A DNA stretch of 64,000 bases from NCBI GenBank assembly GCA_009469675.1, contig SSSZ01000030.1:124001-188000 (forward strand). Reading direction: 5' to 3'. The stretch comes from Azonexaceae bacterium. Lineage in GTDB: Bacteria; Pseudomonadota; Gammaproteobacteria; Burkholderiales; Rhodocyclaceae. Below the pieces are notes generated by a model. That model saw only the letters and a list, made by a program, of their open reading frames with translations, did no database searches and was not told the origin of the DNA. Made by a program: the position numbers and the translations under genes. Shown here piece after piece: positions 8,628 to 16,904 of the stretch (position 1 is its first letter; every line of letters begins with the position of its first letter).

Positions 8628-8901
8628 CGGGTATGCGGATTGTTCAACCGCAGTTTTCCGCCGTTGAGCGGCGGCTTACTTTCTTTGCGTCGCCAAAGAA
8701 AGTAAGCCAAGAAAGGCGACTCCTGCGTTCGCGCCCTGCCTTCGGCCCGGTCCCCTGTGCTGCTCGATCAGCCAGTCGGTTCGCCAAACTCGCCTGCGGC
8801 TCAAACATGGTGAACCGACGGCCTCCGGCTGAGCTCTGCTGCTCGGCGCTCGCGAAGGGGATGGTGGCACTCCGCAGGAATCGTCGTCGCGAGGGAACCG
8901 T
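8628..8901. repeat. Intergenic palindromic repeat separating the two cbiG parts
   Basis: This 274-base gap in an otherwise tightly packed operon holds no convincing gene. Its core is a perfect 15-bp inverted repeat (8673-8687 and 8694-8708, arm GGCTTACTTTCTTTG) with a 6-base loop, followed by AAGAAAGGCGAC. Sequences of this kind occur as dispersed intergenic repeats in many proteobacterial genomes (recalled, not searched). The rest is GC-rich and unlike the flanking codons. There is no T-run after the hairpin, so it is not a classical terminator, but it could stabilise or process the mRNA. Confidence 0.7.
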
Positions 8902-9297
8902 ATGAAAATCGCCCTCGGCCTAGGCTGCGACCGCGGCACGCCAGCCGACACCATCCAGCAGGTCATCGACGAAGCACTGGCGCAAGCCGCTGTGGCTGTG
9001 ACGGATGTGCAGGCCGTCGCCTCCATCGACCTCAAGGCCGACGAAATCGGCCTCGCCGAGGTCGCACAAGGCAACGGCTGGACCATCCGCTTCTACCCCG
9101 CTGCCGAGCTGGCGATGGTCGAGGTGCCAAATCCGTCCGAAACCGTGCGCAAGTACACCGGCACGCCGTCGGTGTCGGAAGCAGCCGCCATTCTCGCGGC
9201 CGGCGCCGACCAGAGCCACCTAATCATCGAAAAACACAAGTTGCGCGGCCCGGACGGGCGCAACGCCACCGTCTCCATTGCGAGGATTGCCCCATGA
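8902..9297 (+). CDS. cobE: CobE/CbiG C-terminal domain protein
   Basis: A 131-residue protein with 'LGLGCDRGTPADTI', 'ASIDLKADEIGLAE' and 'VAEASAI'-type 'SVSEAAAILAAG' sequences of the CbiG C-terminal domain, which in some bacteria is the separate protein CobE. In Salmonella-type CbiG this domain is fused to the protein encoded at 7881-8627. The ATG at 8902 has GAGG 8 bases upstream, so it is translated independently. It overlaps cobJ by four bases. The role in lactone opening and deacylation is inferred from its partner domain. Confidence 0.88.
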   Translation: MKIALGLGCDRGTPADTIQQVIDEALAQAAVAVTDVQAVASIDLKADEIGLAEVAQGNGWTIRFYPAAELAMVEVPNPSETVRKYTGTPSVSEAAAILAAGADQSHLIIEKHKLRGPDGRNATVSIARIAP

Positions 9298-10280
9298 ACG
9301 CTTCAGAAACCCCGATCAAGACCGGAAAAATCATGCTCGTCGGCCTCGGCCCGGGCAGCCACGACCACCTCACCGCCCGCGCCCGGGCGGCGATCGCCGA
9401 GGCCGACACGGTCATCGGCTACGTTACCTACATCCGGCTGGTGGCCGACCTTGTGCAGGGCAAGGAGGTCATCAAGAAGTCGATGACCGAAGAACTCGAC
9501 CGCGCCATCGAAGCCCTCGACCGGGCCAGCCGGGGCAAGAAGGTGGCCCTCATTTCCTCCGGGGACGCCGGGGTGTACGGTATGGCCGGGCCGACCTTCG
9601 AGGTGCTGTTCCAGGCCGGGTGGACGCCGGATTCGGATATCGCGGTCGAGATCATTCCCGGGGCCTCGGCCTTGAATACCTGCGCCGCCCTGGTCGGGGC
9701 GCCCCTGACTCACGATTTCTGCGCCATTTCGCTTTCTGACCTCCTCACCCCCTGGCCGACCATCGCCCGCCGGCTCGACGCCGTGGCCTACGCCGATTTC
9801 GTCGTCGCCCTCTACAACCCCAAGAGCGGCCGGCGCACCCAGCAGATCGTCGAGGCCCAGCGCCTCTTCCTGCGCCACCGGGATGCGCAAACGCCGGTGG
9901 CCATCGTCAAGTCAGGCTACCGCCCGAAACAGCGCATCGAATTCACCACCCTCGACCGGATGGCCGAAGCCGACATCGGCATGTTGACCACGGTGCTCAT
10001 CGGCAATTCCAACACCTTCATCAAACACGGCCTGATGGTGACGCCGCGGGGTTACGCCAACAAGTACGCGGTCGAAGCCGGGGAGCGCAACACCAAGGCC
10101 GGCGAACAGGCGGGCCGCTCCCTGTCCACCGGCCTCAACGGCTGGATGGCGCAGATCCAGGCGAGCGGCCGGAGCGCCGCCGACCTGGCGGCCGAATACC
10201 GCCTGCCCGAGGACTACATTGCCGCGGTGCTGGCGACGCCGGTGCCGGAAGTCGGCGAGGCCAACGAGATCGAAGCATGA
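9294..10280 (+). CDS. cobJ: Precorrin-3B (cobalt-factor III) C17-methyltransferase, CobJ/CbiH
   Basis: A 328-residue ring-contraction methylase. 'LVGLGPGS' starts the methylase fold, 'SSGDAGVYGMAGPTFEV' (about residues 83-99) and 'ALYNPKSGRR' (about 169-178) are diagnostic. It methylates C17 and contracts the macrocycle. The catalytic part ends near residue 260. About 65 extra residues follow, without Cys, including 'SGRSAADLAAEYRLPEDYI', which has the look of a small helical or HTH-like segment. This differs from the Fe-S extension known on some CbiH proteins. The next gene encodes a separate ferredoxin. Confidence 0.92.
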   Translation: MNASETPIKTGKIMLVGLGPGSHDHLTARARAAIAEADTVIGYVTYIRLVADLVQGKEVIKKSMTEELDRAIEALDRASRGKKVALISSGDAGVYGMAGPTFEVLFQAGWTPDSDIAVEIIPGASALNTCAALVGAPLTHDFCAISLSDLLTPWPTIARRLDAVAYADFVVALYNPKSGRRTQQIVEAQRLFLRHRDAQTPVAIVKSGYRPKQRIEFTTLDRMAEADIGMLTTVLIGNSNTFIKHGLMVTPRGYANKYAVEAGERNTKAGEQAGRSLSTGLNGWMAQIQASGRSAADLAAEYRLPEDYIAAVLATPVPEVGEANEIEA

Positions 10281-10624
10281 ACCCGGTCGAAAAGCCGGCC
10301 TTCCGCCCCTATCGCCGCCAGCTGCTGGTGTGCACCGGCCCGCGCTGCACCCTGAACGGCGAAGGCGAAGCCCTCTTCGCCAGCCTGCCGGCGGTGCTGC
10401 GCTCCGCCGGCCTGGGCGTCGACGCCGGCCCCCTGCGGGTCAAGCGTACCCGCACGGGCTGCGTTTCCGCCTGCAAGGGTGGCCCCATCCTCGGGGTCCA
10501 GCCGGACGGCACGTGGTACTACAACGTCACGGCGGCCAACCTGGAGCGCATCGTCAAAGAGCATTTACAGGGCGGACGCATCGTTGCCGACCTGGTTTTC
10601 CATCAGGGGCCGAGCGGCGCCTGA
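10277..10624 (+). CDS. Small thioredoxin-fold [2Fe-2S] ferredoxin of the cobalamin operon
   Basis: A 115-residue protein with 'LLVCTGPRCTLNGE' (Cys pair C-x4-C near residues 19-24) and 'RTGCVSACKGGP' (C-x3-C near residues 58-62), the four-Cys pattern of thioredoxin-like 2Fe-2S ferredoxins. Similar proteins (CbiW-like) are found in cobalamin operons. It probably gives electrons to a step of ring contraction or cobalt reduction; the exact partner is unknown. Its ATG overlaps the cobJ stop, so it belongs to the operon. It is the last gene before the riboswitch. Confidence 0.8.
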   Translation: MNPVEKPAFRPYRRQLLVCTGPRCTLNGEGEALFASLPAVLRSAGLGVDAGPLRVKRTRTGCVSACKGGPILGVQPDGTWYYNVTAANLERIVKEHLQGGRIVADLVFHQGPSGA

Positions 10625-10682
10625 TCGTCGGCCCCGGCCGCCGTCCGGCGCGGCAGGGGGAAATGGAATGCCGGACAAAGCA

Positions 10683-10921
10683 GCAACAGGTGCCTGCCGC
10701 GCCAAGGCGGCGGGTGAAACGGGAACGGGGTGCGTCGCCGCGATAGTCCATGCGGCGGCAATTCCCCGGCTGCCCCCGCAACGGTAAGCAAGTGCGGCGG
10801 TGTCAGGGTGACCGCAGGGTCACCGGCCACTGGTGGGTTACGTGGCGTCCGCAAGGACGCAGGCGGACCCATCGGGAAGGCGACAGCGCAAGACTTGCCA
10901 GCCCGGAGACCGGCCTGTTGC
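10683..10921 (+). promoter_or_regulatory. Cobalamin (B12) riboswitch
   Basis: The conserved cobalamin aptamer elements appear in order: CAACAGGTGCC (10684-10694), GAAACGGGAACGGGGTG (10716-10732), GGCTGCCCCCGCAACGGTAA (near 10769-10788), CCACTGG, GGGAAGG, and the closing part AGCCCGGAGACCGGCC (B12-box type, 10900-10915). The outer helix is closed by GCAACAGG (10683-10690) pairing with CCTGTTGC (10914-10921). Downstream, GCCGCCC and GGGCGGC form a short stem around 10927-10948 that may be part of the expression platform; no T-run follows, so control of translation is more likely than termination. It should repress the receptor gene at 11056 when adenosylcobalamin is plentiful. Confidence 0.93.
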
Positions 10922-11055
10922 CAGGTGCCGCCCCGTTTTTCGGGCGGCGATTGCGATGGACCGTCTGCGGGGAGCGGAGGGCGGCAAGGGATGCGCGGCA
11001 GTTGCCACGCCCTGCCGTCTTCGGCGAGCAGGCGGTCGAACCACGGAGTTTGACC

Positions 11056-13173
11056 ATGTTTGAAGCCAAACCGAAACCCCGCGGCGCCTTGATGCGCCGC
11101 CATCCCCTGACCCTTGCCGTGCTGGCCGCCCTGGCCCCCTGGGGTGCCGCCCAAGCCGAGACCGAACTCGCCACCCTGCGCGTCACGTCGAACCGCGACG
11201 CCGCCACCCTGGGCCTCGACCAGCCGAGCAGCGGCGCCAGCCGCACCGGCATCGCCGCCCGCGAACTGCCGGCCAGTTTCGAGGCCGTCGACAGCCGGAC
11301 CATCGGCGAGCGCGGCGACTACGCGGTGATCGACGCCATCACCCGCAGCACCGGCCTGACCGGAGTCGGCAACAACGGCAACGGCGGCCTCTCGTTTTCC
11401 ACCCGCGGCTTCTCCGGCCCCGATTCGGTCGGCGTCGCCGAAAACGGCGCCCGCCTGGCCACCGGCGCCGGCACCCAGACCTACCCGGGCGACAGCTGGG
11501 GCTACGAGCGCATCGAAGTGCTGCGCGGCCCGGCCTCCATCGTCTATGGCAGCGGCACGGTGGGCGCCACCATCAACGCCGTGCGCAAGGCGCCGAGCCG
11601 CGACGCCAGTCTGGAAACCCTGGCCGGCATCGGCACCGACGGCCTCGTCCGGCTGGGCGTCGGCGCCGGCGGCAGCCTCGGCGACTACGCCTCGTACCGC
11701 CTCGACGCCTACGGCCGCCACAGCGACGGCGAGCGCGACCTGGGGGCATCCCGCGGCGGCAAGCTGATGAGCACCCTGCGGTTCCAGCCCCGTTCGGACC
11801 TCGCCTTCGAAGTCCTGGCCGACTACAGCGACCAGCGTCCGGAGCGCTATTGGGGAACGCCCCTGGCCGACGGGCGCATCGACAAGAGCCTGCGCCGGGA
11901 AAACTACAACGTCGAAGACGCCGTCGTGCGCTACGAAGACAAGCGCCTGCGGGCCCGCGCCGAATGGCAGGCCAGCGACTGGCTGACCCTGCGGGACGAA
12001 GCCTACACCTTGGTGGCCAACCGCCACTGGAAGGACGTCGAGCAATACAGCTTCAATACGGCGGCGCGCACTGTCGATCGCTCGGATTACCTCGAAATCC
12101 TGCACCACATGCAGCAGACCGGCAACCGGCTGGAAGCCGCCGTCGCGGCGGGCCGGCACCGGGTGGTGGCGGGCTGGGACATCGCCCGGGTGCGCTTTCG
12201 CCACGTCAATAATTTCGACTTTTCCGGCAACACCACCGTCGCTGCCCGCGACCCGGACCATGGCAGCTTCCTCGGCGGCGACCTGACCTTCCCCAAGTTC
12301 CGCACCGCCACCACCCTCAACGCCCTCTATCTCGAGGACGCCTGGCAGGCCGCCGATCGCTGGCTCGTCCTGGCCGGGGTTCGCCGCGACGAGGCCGACG
12401 TTTCCCGGCGCGCCCTGGTGAGCGGCGGTGCCGACCTCGACAAGAAGCTCGCCGGCACGTCCTGGCGCCTCGGCGTGACCCACCGCCTGACCGCCGACAC
12501 CAGCGTCTACGCCCAGGCCAGCACGGGGTACGACCCGGTGACCAGCGTCATCACCCTCAACCTGGCCAACCGCGATTTTTCCCTCACCCGCGGCACCCAG
12601 GTCGAAACCGGCATCAAGCAGAGCCTGGGCGACGGCCTCGGCGAATGGACGGCAGCGCTCTATCGCATCGACAAGGACGACATCATCACCCGCGACCCGG
12701 CCAACCCGTCCCGGTCGGTCCAAGGCGGCAGCCAGCATTCCCAGGGCATCGAACTGAGCGCCGCCGTGGCGCCGGGAAAGCATTGGCGCTTTGAAGGCAA
12801 CGTCAGTTTCCTCAAGGCCCGCTTCGACGAACTGCGTGAAGACAGCGGCGCCGACCGCGCCGGCAAGCGCCCGCCCGACGTGCCGGAGCAGGTCGCCAAC
12901 CTCTGGAGCCACTACCGCTTCGGCGCCTGGCAGGCCTCCCTGGGGGTGCGCTACGTCGGCAAGCGTTTTGCCGACAACGCCAACACCGTCGTCCTGCCGA
13001 GCTACGTCGTGGCCGACGCCGGCGTCGCCTGGCGGGTGGACCGGCGGACGACGCTGCGCCTCTTCGGGCGCAACCTGGCCGACAAGGTCTATGCCACCAA
13101 CGCCTACAGCAACAACCAGGTCATTCTCGGCGAAGGCCGGCGCTTCGAGCTGGTGGCGGAAATGAAGTTCTGA
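11056..13173 (+). CDS. TonB-dependent outer-membrane receptor under B12 riboswitch control
   Basis: A 705-residue precursor with a signal peptide ending near 'WGAAQA' (residue 34). The plug domain contains 'ARELPASFEAVDSRTIGERGDY', cited in part, and 'YERIEVLRGPASIVYGSG', a hallmark of TonB receptors; the rest has the alternating pattern of a 22-strand barrel ending in an aromatic residue ('VAEMKF'). The plug resembles FhuE/FpvA-type siderophore receptors more than short BtuB. ATG 11056 has GGAG 8 bases upstream; an inner ATG at 11092 is possible. The riboswitch and the adjacent cbi operon point to import of a corrinoid or a cobalt chelate; the true ligand is unknown. Confidence 0.88.
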   Translation: MFEAKPKPRGALMRRHPLTLAVLAALAPWGAAQAETELATLRVTSNRDAATLGLDQPSSGASRTGIAARELPASFEAVDSRTIGERGDYAVIDAITRSTGLTGVGNNGNGGLSFSTRGFSGPDSVGVAENGARLATGAGTQTYPGDSWGYERIEVLRGPASIVYGSGTVGATINAVRKAPSRDASLETLAGIGTDGLVRLGVGAGGSLGDYASYRLDAYGRHSDGERDLGASRGGKLMSTLRFQPRSDLAFEVLADYSDQRPERYWGTPLADGRIDKSLRRENYNVEDAVVRYEDKRLRARAEWQASDWLTLRDEAYTLVANRHWKDVEQYSFNTAARTVDRSDYLEILHHMQQTGNRLEAAVAAGRHRVVAGWDIARVRFRHVNNFDFSGNTTVAARDPDHGSFLGGDLTFPKFRTATTLNALYLEDAWQAADRWLVLAGVRRDEADVSRRALVSGGADLDKKLAGTSWRLGVTHRLTADTSVYAQASTGYDPVTSVITLNLANRDFSLTRGTQVETGIKQSLGDGLGEWTAALYRIDKDDIITRDPANPSRSVQGGSQHSQGIELSAAVAPGKHWRFEGNVSFLKARFDELREDSGADRAGKRPPDVPEQVANLWSHYRFGAWQASLGVRYVGKRFADNANTVVLPSYVVADAGVAWRVDRRTTLRLFGRNLADKVYATNAYSNNQVILGEGRRFELVAEMKF

Positions 13174-13174
13174 C

Positions 13175-14602
13175 ATGGGGCTGCGCCGGGCGCTTTTCCT
13201 CATCCACCGCTGGCTCGGCATCGCCGGTTGCCTCCTGGTGCTGGCCTGGTTTTCGTCCGGCGTGGTCATGCTCTACGTCCCGTTTCCCCAACTCGAACCG
13301 GCCGCCCGCCTGGCCGGCCTGGCGCCCCTCGGCCGGCCGGCCCTGGGCCTTTCGCCGGCTGCGGCGGCGGCCCTTTGCCCGGGGCCGGTGCGTGCCCTGC
13401 GGCTCAACCGGGTGGCCGGCGAACCGGTCTATCACGTTGGGGACGGCGGCGGCTGGTGCAGCATCAGCGCCGTCGACGGGCGCCGGCTGGTGGTCGATGG
13501 TGAAACCGCGGCCCGCCAGGCGGCGGTTTTTGCCGGCCAAGGGGCGGTACCCGCCGGGGAGGCGATACCTCGCGACCAGTGGACGGTCTATCGCAGCTAC
13601 GACCCCCACCGCCCGCTCTACCGCTTCGCCCTGGACGACGCCGCCGGCCGCGTCCTGCACGTTTCCTCGACCACCGGCGAAGTGGTGCTCGCCAGCAGCC
13701 GGGCCGAGCGCGGCTGGAGCTGGGTCGGCACGGTGCTGCACTGGATCTATTTCACGCCCCTGCGCGCCCACGCCGGGCTGTGGCGCGACCTCGTGCTCTG
13801 GCTGTCCGCCGCCTGCCTGGCCGCCAGCCTGAGCGGGTTGTGGCTCGGCATCCAGCGCCTGCGCCTCAAGAAACCCTACGGCGGCGGCCGGGCCAGCCCC
13901 TACCGCGGCTGGAAATACGGCCACCATCTGCTTGGGCTGGGGGGTGGGGTGTTCGCCGCCACCTGGCTGTTCAGCGGCTGGCTTTCGCTTTCGCCTTTCG
14001 GTTGGGCGGCCGGCGGCGTCCCCACGATGGACGAAAGCGCGGTTCTGGCGGGTGGCCCTCTGCAACCCGTCCTCGACCGCGAGGCCCTGGCGGCGGCCCT
14101 GGCTGCCGCAGGGGAGGTGCGGGAAGTGGTGTGGGGCCAGTTCCAGGGCCGGGGCTACGCCGAATTGCACGGCCCGCGGGAGCATCGCCGGATCGACGGG
14201 ACCGGTCGCGACTTCCCGCCGCCGACCCTGGCCGAACTGGGCGCTGCCGCCCGGCAACTCGACCCGGCGCCCCTGGTCGAGGCGGCACGCCTCGACGAAG
14301 CCGACACCTACTATTACAACCAGCCCCTGCCGGTGGTGCGTATCCGCTTTGCCGGCCCGGACGCCGTCAGTTATTACCTCGACCCGGAATCCGGCAGCCT
14401 GCGGCGCCGGGTCGACGCCGCCGACCGCCGGCACCGCTGGCTTTTCAGCGCCCTGCATCGCCTCGATTTTCCGCCCCTGGCGAGTTCAGGCCTCGGCCGC
14501 GAAATCCTCGTCCAGGCGCTCTCCCTGGCCGGTGCCGGCCTCGCCGCTTCGGCCTGTCTCCTGGCCTGGCGGCGGCTGCGGCGGGGGAGGGGAGAGGCAT
14601 GA
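13175..14602 (+). CDS. PepSY-associated inner-membrane protein (PiuB-like)
   Basis: A 475-residue membrane protein. The N-terminus 'LFLIHRWLGIAGCLLVLAWF' is the typical first helix of PepSY-TM proteins with a conserved His; further helices lie near residues 185-230, 250-275 and 435-460. Between them are periplasmic PepSY-like stretches ('YRSYDPHRPLYRFALD', 'YYYNQPLPVVRI'). Family members accompany siderophore receptors and are thought to reduce imported ferric complexes. Here it starts two bases after the riboswitch-controlled receptor and overlaps the spacer before the next receptor, so a role in handling a cobalt or corrinoid compound is plausible but not shown. Confidence 0.8.
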   Translation: MGLRRALFLIHRWLGIAGCLLVLAWFSSGVVMLYVPFPQLEPAARLAGLAPLGRPALGLSPAAAAALCPGPVRALRLNRVAGEPVYHVGDGGGWCSISAVDGRRLVVDGETAARQAAVFAGQGAVPAGEAIPRDQWTVYRSYDPHRPLYRFALDDAAGRVLHVSSTTGEVVLASSRAERGWSWVGTVLHWIYFTPLRAHAGLWRDLVLWLSAACLAASLSGLWLGIQRLRLKKPYGGGRASPYRGWKYGHHLLGLGGGVFAATWLFSGWLSLSPFGWAAGGVPTMDESAVLAGGPLQPVLDREALAAALAAAGEVREVVWGQFQGRGYAELHGPREHRRIDGTGRDFPPPTLAELGAAARQLDPAPLVEAARLDEADTYYYNQPLPVVRIRFAGPDAVSYYLDPESGSLRRRVDAADRRHRWLFSALHRLDFPPLASSGLGREILVQALSLAGAGLAASACLLAWRRLRRGRGEA

Positions 14603-14679
14603 AGAGTCGAGGCTCGGAGCGGCGGCGGGTGGGGCCTAACACCGGCGGCAGCCGGGATTTCTATTCACGGAGTTGTCCA

Positions 14680-16773
14680 TTGCGTACTTTGCTTCTACCC
14701 GCTGCCCTCGCGGCGGCGGTTTGCCCGGCGCCCGCCGCCGAAGTCGCCACCCTTACCGAGGTCAAGGTCAGCGCCGCCGCCGATTCGCCCATCGGCCTTG
14801 CCGAGAGCGCCAGCGAAGGCACGGTGACGGCCCGCCAGCTGGCCGGCCGCCCCTTGCTGCGGCCGGCCGAAGTCCTGGAAGCGGTGCCCGGCATGATCGT
14901 CACCCAGCATTCCGGCGACGGCAAGGCCAACCAGTATTTCCTGCGGGGGTTCAACCTCGACCACGGCAGCGATTTCGCCACCCGCGTCCTGGGCATGCCG
15001 GTGAACATGGTCAGCCACGCCCACGGCCAGGGCTATATGGACCTCAATTTCATCATTCCCGAACTGATCTCCGGCGTCCGCTACCGCAAGGGCGTCTATG
15101 CCGCCGAGGACGGCGATTTTTCCACCGCCGGCACGGCCCGCATCGACTACCTGCGCCGACTCGACGGCAGCTTTGCCGATCTCGCCGTCGGCCAGCACAA
15201 TTTCCGGCGCCTGCTGGTGGCCGGGGGGCAGACCCGGGGCGAATACAACCTGATCGGCGCCGTCGAAGTCGGGGGCTACGACGGCCCCTGGGAACAGCCG
15301 CAGCATCTGGAGAAGGCCAACGTCGTCTTGCGCCTGACTGGCGGCACCGCCGCCAACGGCTTCGCCCTCACCGCCATGGCCTACCGGGCCGACTGGACGG
15401 CCACCGAGCACGTTCCCGAGCGGGCCATCGCCAGCGGCGAAATCGGGCGCTTCGGCGCACTTTCCGCCAACGACGGCGGCCAGACGCACCGTTACAGCCT
15501 GGCCGCCGACTGGGCCGGAACCGGCGACGGCGGTGCCGGCAAGGCCAACGTCTACCTCATCGATTACGGCCTCAATCTCTTCTCGGCCCCTTCCGGCTAC
15601 ATCAACGGCCTGGCCGGCGACCAGCACGAACAGGCCGACCAGCGCCTGGTCTGGGGCGGTCAGGCGAGCTACGGCTGGTTCCTCGGCCCGGCGTGGCGGG
15701 ATAGCGAAATCACCGCCGGCCTGGAACTGAAGCAGTCCCGCATCGACAAGGCCGGCCTCTATGACACGGAAAACCGGCGCCGCACCCGGATTGTGCGCGC
15801 AGACCGCATCGCCGAGGACGCCCTCGGACTCGCCCTCGAAGTCCGCAGCCAGTGGACGGCCTGGCTGCGCAGCACCATCGGCCTGCGCTACGACCGGGTC
15901 CGGGCCGAAGTCCGGCCGCTGGGTGGCGCCTTCAATCTGGGCAACGGCGGCAGCGCCGCCGCCGGGCAGGCCAGCCCCAAGCTCGGCCTGGTCGCCGGCC
16001 CGTTCCAACTCGCCGGCGCCACCGAGTTCTACGCCAACTGGGGCCATGGCTTCCACAGCAACGACGCCCGCGGCGCCACCGCCCGCAGCAACCCCCAGGA
16101 CGGCTCGCCGGTGGATGCCGTACCCCTCATCGTCAAGGCCCGGGGCAGCGAAATCGGCGCTCGGGCGATGCCCTTGTCAGCCTGGCGGAGCAGCCTCTCG
16201 CTGTGGCGCATGGACCTCGCTTCCGAACTGGTCTTCATCGGCGACGAAGGCGTCACCGAACCCAAGGGGGCGTCCCGCCGCGAAGGAATCGAATGGTCCA
16301 ACCAGTTCACCCCGGCCCCGGGCTGGACGGTGGACGCCGAAATCACGCGGTCCCGGGCCCGCTTCGTCGACGCCAACCCCGGCAACGGCGGCCGGCGCGT
16401 CCCCAACGCCATTCCCCTCACCGCGTCGGTGAGCCTCGGCGCCGACCCGGGCGGCCCCTGGTTCGCCGGCCTGCGCCTGCGCTACCTGGGCGCCTACGAC
16501 CTGGAGGAAACCGGCCAGCACAAATCCACCGCCTTCTGGATGGCTAACCTCAAGGCCGGCTACCGCATCACGCCCAAAGTCCAGATCAGCCTCGACATCC
16601 TCAACCTGTTCGACAAGAAGGCCAACGACATCGAATACTGGGGCGGCGCCTGCACCCGCAGCGAATCCCTCGCCGGCACCGGCGGCTGCGGCAGTGGCAC
16701 GGGCATCGACGGCCGCCTGGTCCATCCGCTGGAGCCGCGCAGCCTGCGCCTCGCGCTGCGGGCCGGGTTCTGA
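14680..16773 (+). CDS. Second TonB-dependent outer-membrane receptor
   Basis: A 697-residue receptor. I place the start at TTG 14680: GGAG lies 7 bases upstream and the protein then begins with a clean signal peptide 'MRTLLLPAALAAAVCPAPAA'. The alternative ATG 14599 overlaps the preceding stop but adds 27 hydrophilic residues. The plug contains 'YFLRGFNLDHGSDFATRV' and 'MVSHAHGQGYMDLNF', with closely spaced His that might touch a metal ligand. The barrel ends in 'RLALRAGF'. It is probably cotranscribed with the first receptor and the PepSY gene. The substrate is unknown; cobalt or a corrinoid is suggested by context only. Confidence 0.85.
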   Translation: MRTLLLPAALAAAVCPAPAAEVATLTEVKVSAAADSPIGLAESASEGTVTARQLAGRPLLRPAEVLEAVPGMIVTQHSGDGKANQYFLRGFNLDHGSDFATRVLGMPVNMVSHAHGQGYMDLNFIIPELISGVRYRKGVYAAEDGDFSTAGTARIDYLRRLDGSFADLAVGQHNFRRLLVAGGQTRGEYNLIGAVEVGGYDGPWEQPQHLEKANVVLRLTGGTAANGFALTAMAYRADWTATEHVPERAIASGEIGRFGALSANDGGQTHRYSLAADWAGTGDGGAGKANVYLIDYGLNLFSAPSGYINGLAGDQHEQADQRLVWGGQASYGWFLGPAWRDSEITAGLELKQSRIDKAGLYDTENRRRTRIVRADRIAEDALGLALEVRSQWTAWLRSTIGLRYDRVRAEVRPLGGAFNLGNGGSAAAGQASPKLGLVAGPFQLAGATEFYANWGHGFHSNDARGATARSNPQDGSPVDAVPLIVKARGSEIGARAMPLSAWRSSLSLWRMDLASELVFIGDEGVTEPKGASRREGIEWSNQFTPAPGWTVDAEITRSRARFVDANPGNGGRRVPNAIPLTASVSLGADPGGPWFAGLRLRYLGAYDLEETGQHKSTAFWMANLKAGYRITPKVQISLDILNLFDKKANDIEYWGGACTRSESLAGTGGCGSGTGIDGRLVHPLEPRSLRLALRAGF

Positions 16774-16851
16774 CGGCGGGCCGGAAAGCGCCCCGGCGAG
16801 GCGGGCGGGGCACCGGTCGCTTCCGGCGCCGGCCCGGCCGCTGCGCTACGG

Positions 16852-16857
16852 TATAAT
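16852..16857 (+). promoter_or_regulatory. TATAAT -10 box in front of purL
   Basis: A perfect TATAAT lies 48 bases before the purL start in a stretch otherwise of nearly pure G and C. No good -35 box is visible at the normal spacing, so an activator or an extended promoter would be needed. No purine riboswitch-like structure is apparent here. Confidence 0.45.
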
Positions 16858-16904
16858 CCGGCCTCCTCCGCCCCAACCCCAGCGATCCCCACACCTCACC
16901 TGCC

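Noticed and set aside
8676-9086. A 136-codon minus-strand frame across the repeat in the cbiG gap
   Set aside because: It runs through the palindromic repeat and into the opposite strand of cobE; frames of this kind are typical false genes over dispersed repeats.
7881-9297. cbiG as a frameshifted pseudogene
   Set aside because: Both parts have their own start, RBS and clean stop, and the break falls at a known domain border; separate CobE-type proteins exist.
10603-13269. A long open frame of 888 codons on the minus strand opposite the TonB receptor
   Set aside because: Shadow of the receptor gene in GC-rich DNA; low-complexity Ala/Gly/Arg composition, no family motifs, while the plus strand has clear receptor signatures.
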